Position numbers and translations under genes: made by a program. A stretch of DNA of 12,640 bases from a bacterium (GTDB taxonomy: Bacteria; Bdellovibrionota; FAC87; UBA2466), in NCBI GenBank assembly GCA_022842225.1, contig JALHPX010000042.1, positions 1-12,640 of the forward strand, written 5' to 3'. The notes under the pieces were generated by a model that was given only the letters and a program-made list of their open reading frames with translations, was not told where the DNA came from and did not search any database. Shown here piece after piece: positions 7,461 through 12,640 of this stretch (positions within the stretch are counted from its first letter, which is position 1; every line of letters begins with the position of its first letter).

Positions 7461-9069
7461 GGAAGTGATGCTACTGGAATCAACACCATCGAGCAAGGAA
7501 CGGAGCCTGGTTCAGGCTCGCTATGACGCGCAGTCCGAGGCACATTTTTTAAGATTGGCCTGGGTACTGGTGTTGAATTTGCTTTTTCTTGCCTCCGCCC
7601 CGGCTTTGGCCGCGGATCCCCAGGCGTCCCTGATAGCGACGGGAAACCGGCTAGGCACACTCGGCCCCTGCGGTTGCCCCGTCGACCCCAAGGGCGGCCT
7701 CGATCGCCTAGTGGAATGGAAAGTTGCGAGCAAAAGTGCGGGGCTTTGGGTCGACTCCGGTCAAAACCTATTTCCATTTGAGGAGCTCAATGCGGACCTC
7801 GCGGCTGAGTGGAAGGCTAAAGCCGAAGTGATGGCCAAAGCCTATCGAAAGCTGGGCGTGCAGTTTGGTCTGCCGGCATCCAATGACTTCGCTGCGGGAA
7901 AGGAGTTCGTGCAAGCTTGGTATGAGAAGGCCGGAATGCAAGCTGTGGTTGCAAACTTGGAGGCCAAAGACGGAAAGCCTTTTTGGGTGAAGTGGAAAGA
8001 GTGGAAGCACCCGGCAAGTTCGGAACGCTGGGCGATTACGGGAGCCGTTGCCGTCGATAGTGCCACAGCGGAAATCAACAAGTTCGCGCAAGTTTTGGAA
8101 GTTCAGGCAGTTCTATCGGCAGTGATGGCGGAAATCCGCTCGGCGGGAATTGAGAACATTGTTGTTCTTTCCAATTTAGCTTCCGACGTGAACTCGATGA
8201 TCGCTTTAAAGGAAAAGCCGCAGTTTATTGTCAGTAGCTCCATAGATATCGCCGACAAACCCGCCCAGTTGCACACAACATGGATGATCAAGAACCGCCG
8301 GGAGACCCAGAGCATTTTTCATTCGTCCCCCGACGGCGGTAAGGAGCAGGTACAGGAAACTTTCTTAACTGAAAAATGGGCGCCAAAAAGCGCTCCTGCT
8401 TTGGAAGTGCGGGGCTGGGTGCAGCAACTCGATCGCGCCAACCGAGTGGTCGCCGTCAAAAAAACGCAGAAAGCGGTCAAGCCGGGTAAGGGCGAATATG
8501 TCGCCAATCCGTACCTCTGCAAAACCTGCCATTTGCCGCAGTATCAGTTCTGGGAAAAGACGCAGCACTCGTCAGCTTATTTGGCACTATATTCCAAAAA
8601 CCAGCATTTTGACGCCGAGTGCGTGGGTTGCCATTCCGTGGGCTTTCAGGAAAAGGCAGGGTTTTCGAGTATTGCCGATCCGCTCGTCGTCAAAGGGGCA
8701 GCGCCGCGAAAATCGGGAGAAAAGCCGGTGCTGGAATCCGTAATGGAAACGGTATTCAAGGAAGACGGCAATGAGACCGCGCTAGATTCTCGCACGCAGC
8801 CGGAACGCTTTAAGAAACTGAAAAGCCGTTACCACGCTGAAATGGATGCGCGCGCTGCAAACCCTGGCTGGTCCAAAGTGTACATCGGAGTCAGTTGCGA
8901 AAACTGCCACGGCAATCGCCACGAGCATTTCGCCAGTGCGACAAAGAAGCGGACCGGTCACAAAATCACGGCAACCACTTGCCTGCAGTGCCATACCGCT
9001 CAACGGGATCCCGAATTTGCATTCAAAGCAGATTTGCAAAAGGTGGCTTGCCCTCGCATCACGCCTTAA
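7459..9069 (+). CDS. tetraheme cytochrome c (C554 type) with N-terminal 5'-nucleotidase-like domain
   Basis: Exported electron-transfer protein; partner and substrate are unknown. From the ATG at 7459 it has 536 residues: a long polar n-region, then a signal peptide core (34-48) with cleavage likely at ALA-AD (49-53). Residues about 55-330 resemble the UshA-type metallophosphoesterase fold, including the PCGC...GGL block (70-81), but the metal ligands are replaced. The C-terminal part holds four CxxCH heme sites at C354, C388, C480 and C508. The contexts (Q-WEKTQH at 363-370, GVSCENCHG at 477-485) match the cytochrome C554 family. Its ATG overlaps the divergent foldase ATG in one CATG; an ATG at 7468 or a later start is possible because no ribosome binding site is clear. 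The frame stays open upstream to 7258, but that part is antisense to the foldase gene. Confidence 0.85.
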   Translation: MEVMLLESTPSSKERSLVQARYDAQSEAHFLRLAWVLVLNLLFLASAPALAADPQASLIATGNRLGTLGPCGCPVDPKGGLDRLVEWKVASKSAGLWVDSGQNLFPFEELNADLAAEWKAKAEVMAKAYRKLGVQFGLPASNDFAAGKEFVQAWYEKAGMQAVVANLEAKDGKPFWVKWKEWKHPASSERWAITGAVAVDSATAEINKFAQVLEVQAVLSAVMAEIRSAGIENIVVLSNLASDVNSMIALKEKPQFIVSSSIDIADKPAQLHTTWMIKNRRETQSIFHSSPDGGKEQVQETFLTEKWAPKSAPALEVRGWVQQLDRANRVVAVKKTQKAVKPGKGEYVANPYLCKTCHLPQYQFWEKTQHSSAYLALYSKNQHFDAECVGCHSVGFQEKAGFSSIADPLVVKGAAPRKSGEKPVLESVMETVFKEDGNETALDSRTQPERFKKLKSRYHAEMDARAANPGWSKVYIGVSCENCHGNRHEHFASATKKRTGHKITATTCLQCHTAQRDPEFAFKADLQKVACPRITP

Positions 9070-9070
9070 C

Positions 9071-9124
9071 TAGCCAGTTTGGCTAACTCGTCGATTATGT
9101 GGGATACTTTATTATACCCCACAT
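9071..9124 (+). promoter_or_regulatory. two inverted repeats at the glycosyltransferase start
   Basis: This gap holds TAGCCA-GTT-TGGCTA (9071-9085) and a second repeat, ATGTGGG (9097-9103) with CCCACAT (9118-9124), whose right arm includes the first two bases of the ATG at 9123. A possible promoter reads TTGGCT (9079-9084), an 18-nt spacer and GATACT (9103-9108) with TG at 9100-9101. The first repeat covers the candidate -35 and could be an operator; the second could hide the start codon in RNA. No T-run follows, so neither is a terminator. Confidence 0.3.
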
Positions 9125-10373
9125 GAAAATCCTCCTTTTGAACCAGACGTTTCACCCGGACCAAACCGCGACGTCCCAGCAATTGGTCGACTTGGCGCGT
9201 TTCTTAAAAAGCCGGGGATGTGACGTTTCTGTCGTCGCCAGTCAGCGCGCTTATGAGGATCCAAACAAACGCTTCACTCGTTATGAAGAGTGGAATGGCG
9301 TGCATATTTATCGCGTGGGCAGCACGGGTTTTGGTAAGCGCAGTTTCCTTCATCGGATGGTGGACGGCTTCACCTTTGAATTGAGTTTGCTTTGGCGCCT
9401 ACTGCGAGTACCGCGGCACGACGTGGTGATTAGCTTTACCTCTCCGCCATTGATTGGTGTTTTGGGCGCGTTTGTCTGTAAATTGCGTCGAAGCCGCTCC
9501 GTGCAGTGGTTGATGGATGTAAATCCCGATGCGGCCATTGCCGTGGGTTATCTTAAAGAGAATTCCTGGGCGGCAAAGTTTTTGACCGGCATTTTTAATT
9601 GGTCGCTGCGGCAGAGCGACTTGGTCATCGTATTAGACCGCTGGATGCGTGAGAAGATTCAGGCGCATGGAGTACCCGCGGAGAAAATTGCGATCATTCC
9701 GCCTTGGCCGGTCCATGAACCGCCGGTCGCTTTTGAAGAAGGCCTGGGAGAAAGCTTCCGTCGGACGCACGGGCTTTCGGGAAAATTCGTTGTTCTGTAT
9801 TCGGGTAATCACAGCATTGTCCACCCACTCGATACCCTCTTAAATTCGGCGCTCAAAATGCGCGACCGCAAAGAAGTGGTGTTTCTTTTTATCGGCGGTG
9901 GTTTGAGAGCGGTCGATGTGCGTGAGTTCAAAGCGAAGCACGGCCTAGAAAATGTCGTTCAGCTGCCCCACCAACCGCGCAGCGTTCTGCGCGAGTCGCT
10001 CGCAAGTGGCGATCTGCACATAGTCGTGATGGGCGACGCCGTTGCGGGGCTTGTGCACACTTCAAAAATTTATGGCGTTTTGGCGACGGGACGGCCTTAT
10101 CTCTTTATCGGTCCCGCCAAGAGCCACGTTTCGGATCTGATTTCTGCTTGTCCCTATGGCTTCCAGGTCGAAAACGGAAATGTGGAAGCAACCATTCGCA
10201 CCATCGATAAAGCCCGTTCGCTTTCACGAGAGGACCGCGAACTCTACTCCAGGCAGAATATTGGTTACCTAAAGAAACACTGCATGCCCGAGCACTCGTT
10301 CAATGAAATCGAGAGAGTGCTTCTCTCGCCATCTTCCGATCCTGTCCGACACGCCGTAGCGGCATCCCGCTAA
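9123..10373 (+). CDS. glycosyltransferase family 4 (WbuB-like)
   Basis: GT-B fold glycosyltransferase, probably adding a sugar from a nucleotide donor to a lipid-linked or surface glycan on the cytoplasmic side. The start MKILLLNQTFHPD, with SQQLVDLARFL (18-28), is the classic acceptor-domain opening of WbuB-like enzymes. FTSPPLIGVLGAF (105-117) and the donor-domain strand FVVLYSGNHSIVHPLDTLL (222-240) fit the family, as does the donor-binding segment TSKIYGVLATGRPYLF (313-328). Length is 416 residues. A GTG at 9099 would add eight residues (GYFIIPH after the initiator Met) that look unlike the family, so the ATG at 9123 is preferred. No Shine-Dalgarno precedes it. The donor and acceptor sugars cannot be told. 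It ends 3 nt from the convergent ferredoxin gene; no other glycan genes adjoin. Confidence 0.9.
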   Translation: MKILLLNQTFHPDQTATSQQLVDLARFLKSRGCDVSVVASQRAYEDPNKRFTRYEEWNGVHIYRVGSTGFGKRSFLHRMVDGFTFELSLLWRLLRVPRHDVVISFTSPPLIGVLGAFVCKLRRSRSVQWLMDVNPDAAIAVGYLKENSWAAKFLTGIFNWSLRQSDLVIVLDRWMREKIQAHGVPAEKIAIIPPWPVHEPPVAFEEGLGESFRRTHGLSGKFVVLYSGNHSIVHPLDTLLNSALKMRDRKEVVFLFIGGGLRAVDVREFKAKHGLENVVQLPHQPRSVLRESLASGDLHIVVMGDAVAGLVHTSKIYGVLATGRPYLFIGPAKSHVSDLISACPYGFQVENGNVEATIRTIDKARSLSREDRELYSRQNIGYLKKHCMPEHSFNEIERVLLSPSSDPVRHAVAASR

Positions 10374-10376
10374 AGT

Positions 10377-10778
10377 CTACTCGCGTACTAAATTGCGATT
10401 CCAGTTTGGAATCTCGATTGTGACGTCTTCGTTGCCGTTGGGAATGCATTGGCATGCGAGGCGCGAATTAGTCTTAATATCCGGCGCCATATCCAACATG
10501 TCTTGCTCGTCGTCCGTTGGCGACGAGCAGGATTCGAGGCCTTTTTTGACATAGAGGTGGCAGGTGGAACAAGCGCAAACACCGCCGCACGCGTGGTCGA
10601 TATCGACGTTATGCGCCAACAAAACGTCTAAGATGCTGCCCTTTTGACCCGTCTCACTGTACGGAATCTTCTCGGGACGCACTTCAATTACCTGATCTGT
10701 GTTTTCTACAAAGATCTTGTACGGTTTCGTTGGTAGCTTCGAATTTGGCTGCTCCATATAAGGATTTGTTCCTCCCAT
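10377..10778 (-). CDS. fdx: [2Fe-2S] ferredoxin, adrenodoxin/Isc type
   Basis: Small soluble electron carrier. Cluster ligands are C64, C70, C73 and C109 (C-x5-C-x2-C, then RLACQ). The motif HACGGVCACSTCH, the acidic stretch TDDEQDMLD and the ending VTIEIPNWNRN closely follow E. coli Fdx, the ferredoxin of iron-sulfur cluster assembly. No isc genes lie nearby, so that role is by similarity only. The 133 residues exceed E. coli Fdx (111) because of a Pro/Lys-rich N-terminal extension of about 20 residues and a longer 34-49 region. The ATG at 10778 follows GGAGGAACC with a short spacer. A second in-frame ATG at 10757 follows a repeat of the same purine box 12 nt upstream, so either start may be used. 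A strong hairpin lies inside the gene (10501-10532). Confidence 0.92.
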   Translation of the reverse strand: MGGTNPYMEQPNSKLPTKPYKIFVENTDQVIEVRPEKIPYSETGQKGSILDVLLAHNVDIDHACGGVCACSTCHLYVKKGLESCSSPTDDEQDMLDMAPDIKTNSRLACQCIPNGNEDVTIEIPNWNRNLVRE

Positions 10779-10833
10779 GGTTCCTCCACAAAAAAAGAAA
10801 GGTAAGATAGCAGAGGATTACGAGGTGCGCTAC

Positions 10834-11322
10834 ATGCTGAAAAAACTGATTTTCGCCCTTTTTATCGTCGTTTTGAGCTCAAATGCCTTCGGCCAAGGTG
10901 CGCGCTACGAGAAAATTACCGAAAAAGACCTGCGAAAGTGGCTTACACAGGACTGCACCTTAGTAGTGCCTTGGGCCAGCTGGTGCGCCATTTGCCTCGA
11001 AGAATTGCCCGAATTACTGCCGGCGTTAAATGCGCAGACCAAAATTAAACCGTTAATTATCGATTTTAGTCGGCCTTATGTTCAGGACAAGTTCTCGAAG
11101 TTATTCATGGAAAAGATAGAACTGAAGTACCCGACGTATCGGATCCCAATTAGTCCGGGGGAAGAGGTGTTCCGTCAGATAATCGATCCAGAGTGGAAGG
11201 GTGCGTTACCCAACACCGTTTTGTACACCTGCCAGGGGAATAAGTGCGAAATCAAGAAGCGTTGGACACAGCGCCTCACGCCAAAGGAGCTGCCGGAGGT
11301 TGCGGCGCTCTGCAATTTATAG
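10834..11322 (+). CDS. exported thioredoxin-like protein
   Basis: Probable periplasmic thiol-disulfide protein. From the ATG at 10834 it has 162 residues: a signal peptide MLKKLIFALFIVVLSSNAFG (1-20), then a thioredoxin-like fold with the redox motif WCAIC (C51, C54) after VVPWAS, and the expected cis-proline P126 in ALPNTV. The mature part also has C41, a CQGNKC pair (C133, C138) and C160, so more disulfides are possible. GAGGTG sits 6 nt before this ATG. The longer frame from 10777 would put 19 charged residues before the signal peptide and is rejected. The partner cannot be told; TlpA/ResA-like reductants and DsbE-like proteins share this layout. It diverges from the ferredoxin gene across about 55 bp and precedes the barrel gene by 58 bp. 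Confidence 0.78.
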   Translation: MLKKLIFALFIVVLSSNAFGQGARYEKITEKDLRKWLTQDCTLVVPWASWCAICLEELPELLPALNAQTKIKPLIIDFSRPYVQDKFSKLFMEKIELKYPTYRIPISPGEEVFRQIIDPEWKGALPNTVLYTCQGNKCEIKKRWTQRLTPKELPEVAALCNL

Positions 11323-11328
11323 GATAAT
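11300..11328 (+). promoter_or_regulatory. candidate sigma-70 promoter for the barrel gene
   Basis: TTGCGG (11300-11305), a 17-nt spacer and GATAAT (11323-11328) fit a vegetative promoter; the -10 matches TATAAT at five of six bases. It straddles the end of the thioredoxin-like gene and would give a leader of about 45 nt carrying GGAG (11372-11375) before the ATG at 11381. Spacing and -10 are good; the -35 matches only TTG. Confidence 0.4.
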
Positions 11329-11380
11329 TTTAATAGCCTCGCTTTTTCTTTATTTTCACACCTAAAATTTTGGAGATTCC

Positions 11381-12181
11381 ATGACACGGAAACTACTGCT
11401 CTGTTTTGCTGTGTTAACGATTGCCACAGTTAGTGCTCACGCACGTTCTTCGGGAAATATTCAGCGTGGGGGTCTTGGATTCTTATTCCCGGATCACAAC
11501 AGCTTTAAGAATCCCGGCCAATTCTCGACGGCACATGGTTCGGGATTGGAGTTTGAATACAATGCCCAGTCTTCTACGGGCGGCTCCAAAACGGTGAAGC
11601 CGTCGTTCGTATACGGAAACGGAAACTTTGGTTTGGGCATCAACGGCGCGCGCAGCGGTGCCAGCCTAAGTGAGTCCGGTCAGTACGTCGATATGGTCCA
11701 AGCAGGACTAGGTTTCAGCACTATGAAAGAGCGCATGACGATTGGTGCGGCTTACACAAAGATCGTCACCGGGCCTAATTTGTTGGGAGATGGTTTAGTC
11801 GACCTAACCCTGACTCTCCAAGGTGCTCGTCGCATGGGCGCAGTTTTTGGCTTGGGCTACCACCGCGTTCTGGGATTAAACACGCACGCCGCCACTCTCG
11901 GATTCGGATACGGATTCCAGAGCAGCAACAGCTTAGAAGTGAATGTCGACTTCAATAATCTCGATGACGTGAATGACTTCACAGCATCTGGTTTTTTCAA
12001 TTTGGGTAGACAGTGGTTCTACATGGGCGCGGGATACTCCTTTGCCAAAGTTGCTGAAACACACTCCGGTCAAGCGCGAGTGGGCTTCATCATGGGAAAA
12101 GTCGACGTATCTGGTTTAATCTCGGCGCCGTTTTCGGGTGGAACTCTGACGTACGGTGCAACGCTTCGCGCAGTATTCTAG
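11381..12181 (+). CDS. putative outer-membrane beta-barrel protein, unidentified
   Basis: I do not recognise a named family. The 266-residue product starts with a signal peptide (MTRKLLLCFAVLTIATVSAHA, cleavage likely after A21). The rest is rich in Gly, Ser, Asn and aromatics with alternating hydrophobic residues, as in GNFGLGINGAR, AATLGFGYGF, WFYMGAGYSFA and TLTYGATLRAVF. It ends in Phe, the usual last residue recognised by the Bam machinery. A barrel of roughly 10-12 strands is a reasonable inference from length. Near the N-terminus is GGLGFLFPDHNSF, which could form a plug or extracellular turn. It has its own GGAG ribosome binding site, a candidate promoter upstream and a possible terminator downstream, so it is probably a single-gene unit. 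No substrate can be assigned. Confidence 0.7.
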   Translation: MTRKLLLCFAVLTIATVSAHARSSGNIQRGGLGFLFPDHNSFKNPGQFSTAHGSGLEFEYNAQSSTGGSKTVKPSFVYGNGNFGLGINGARSGASLSESGQYVDMVQAGLGFSTMKERMTIGAAYTKIVTGPNLLGDGLVDLTLTLQGARRMGAVFGLGYHRVLGLNTHAATLGFGYGFQSSNSLEVNVDFNNLDDVNDFTASGFFNLGRQWFYMGAGYSFAKVAETHSGQARVGFIMGKVDVSGLISAPFSGGTLTYGATLRAVF

Positions 12182-12223
12182 TAAGTATCAATTAGCGTTT
12201 TACCGACCCTCAATCTTTTTGGT

Positions 12224-12268
12224 GGGTGGCGTTTTCGAAGTCCTTTCTTAGACGTCACCCGACTTTTT
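12224..12268 (+). terminator. candidate terminator after the barrel gene
   Basis: GGGTGGCG (12224-12231) can pair with CGTCACCC (12253-12260) with one G-U pair across a 21-nt loop. GAC and then five T's (12264-12268) follow. The long loop makes it weaker than the atpE terminator, but it lies between the barrel stop and the next start, where a terminator is expected. Confidence 0.45.
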
Positions 12269-12279
12269 CTCTCCCTCTT

Positions 12280-12640
12280 ATGACTATCCAAGCTAAAGCC
12301 GTCGGCTATTGCGTAATGGTTCTTCTCCTGGTGTCGGGAGCCTGCGCTTTTTTGGTCAGCCTCCAACAGCAGTCTACCGTTGGGCTCGACGCCATCCACC
12401 GCGACAGCACAGATAGCCTCAATGCCATGCTGGAGGCGATTAAGAGCAATTTAGTTGAGATAGAGAAGGCGCCGGAGAATGCGCGCCCCCTCTCTTCGAT
12501 TGAAAGGCTACGGGCGCAGATTTCAGAGCTGTCGCTAGCTGTGGATGACGAGAGCCAGAAGCTAACAGCGAGTGCCGTTTCTGATTCTCAACGTGGATTG
12601 ATTCTCTGCTTGGCGCTCACCTTGCTATTGGGCGGAGCTG
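12280..12640 (+). CDS. N-terminus of a membrane receptor (chemotaxis receptor or sensor kinase), partial
   Basis: An open frame runs from ATG 12280 to the window edge (120 codons, no stop). It shows a membrane helix (about 7-27, GYCVMVLLLVSGACAFLV at 9-26), a helical polar region of about 75 residues with coiled-coil-like stretches (HRDSTDSLNAMLEAIKS, SIERLRAQISELSLAV, DDESQKLTASAV), and a second hydrophobic stretch beginning at about 108 (RGLILCLALTLLLGGA). This two-helix layout with a short periplasmic helical segment is typical of methyl-accepting chemotaxis proteins and some histidine kinases, where HAMP and signalling domains would follow past the edge. No Shine-Dalgarno is seen; the bases before the ATG are pyrimidine-rich, so the exact start is uncertain. 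Confidence 0.65.
   Translation, partial: MTIQAKAVGYCVMVLLLVSGACAFLVSLQQQSTVGLDAIHRDSTDSLNAMLEAIKSNLVEIEKAPENARPLSSIERLRAQISELSLAVDDESQKLTASAVSDSQRGLILCLALTLLLGGA

Noticed and set aside
7461..7496. TTG at 7496 as the start of the lipoprotein foldase.
   Set aside because: It adds 12 polar residues, including acidic ones, to the signal peptide n-region and has no ribosome binding site.
7459..8460. Active 5'-nucleotidase or phosphodiesterase function for the N-terminal domain of the cytochrome.
   Set aside because: The Asp and His ligands expected in at least four motifs are substituted, so the fold resemblance does not support catalysis.
10310..10328. Hairpin CGAGAGA/TCTCTCG as a terminator.
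   Set aside because: It lies inside the glycosyltransferase coding region and lacks a following T-run on either strand.
10777..10833. ATG at 10777 as the start of the thioredoxin-like protein, overlapping the ferredoxin ATG in CCATGG.
   Set aside because: It would place 19 highly charged residues before a complete signal peptide; the ATG at 10834 has GAGGTG at proper spacing.
12178..12399. Minus-strand frame of 73 codons at the barrel-receptor junction.
   Set aside because: Its product is rich in basic and polar residues with no recognisable feature, and it overlaps the start of the receptor gene and the terminator.
1..12640. CRISPR arrays, tRNA or rRNA genes, insertion sequences and phage or defence modules.
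   Set aside because: No regularly spaced repeats, cloverleaf-like segments, transposase motifs or terminal repeats were seen; nearly all of the window is filled by ordinary protein genes.

Overview
The window looks like ordinary chromosomal DNA from a Gram-negative bacterium, of roughly half G+C by eye. Sec signal peptides, a probable lipoprotein, SurA-like periplasmic chaperones and an outer-membrane barrel point to a double membrane. The atpB-atpE pair stands apart from the F1 genes, its c-subunit carries a cleavable-looking presequence, and a C554-type tetraheme cytochrome is present. Together these suggest the former Deltaproteobacteria, perhaps Bdellovibrionota. That placement is inference; no marker gene here settles it. 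I found no RNA gene, insertion sequence, phage gene or CRISPR array.

Layout. Positions 1-163 hold the probable tail of an upstream gene and the leader of atpB. Positions 164-1219 hold atpB and atpE (F0 subunits a and c) on the + strand, closed by a strong hairpin terminator at 1245-1274. Positions 1302-7460 hold a four-gene minus-strand operon. In transcription order it encodes a lipoprotein parvulin-type foldase, a second SurA-like parvulin, an AlgC-type phosphomannomutase/phosphoglucomutase and UvrA. The first two junctions overlap (about 29 bp and 4 bp) and the last gap is 9 bp, so co-transcription is very likely.

From about 7459 the + strand encodes a periplasmic protein with a degenerate 5'-nucleotidase-like domain fused to a four-heme C554-type cytochrome. 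A GT4 glycosyltransferase follows at 9123-10373. It converges, with a 3-nt gap, on a minus-strand adrenodoxin-type [2Fe-2S] ferredoxin (10377-10778). Divergent from the ferredoxin lies an exported thioredoxin-like protein (10834-11322), then an unrecognised outer-membrane beta-barrel protein (11381-12181). A candidate terminator follows, and then the N-terminus of a membrane receptor (12280 to the window end) that resembles a chemotaxis receptor or sensor kinase.

How the genes relate. The two foldases, the thioredoxin-like protein and the barrel all belong to envelope biogenesis. The mutase and the glycosyltransferase could both serve surface polysaccharide synthesis, though they are not in one operon. 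AtpB/AtpE and the cytochrome are energy-metabolism parts. I see no defence or mobile system. The most unusual items are the cytochrome fusion with its decayed metal site, the near-Na+-type ligand set in AtpE, the altered proton-channel residues in AtpB, and the starts that overlap head to head or lack a ribosome binding site.
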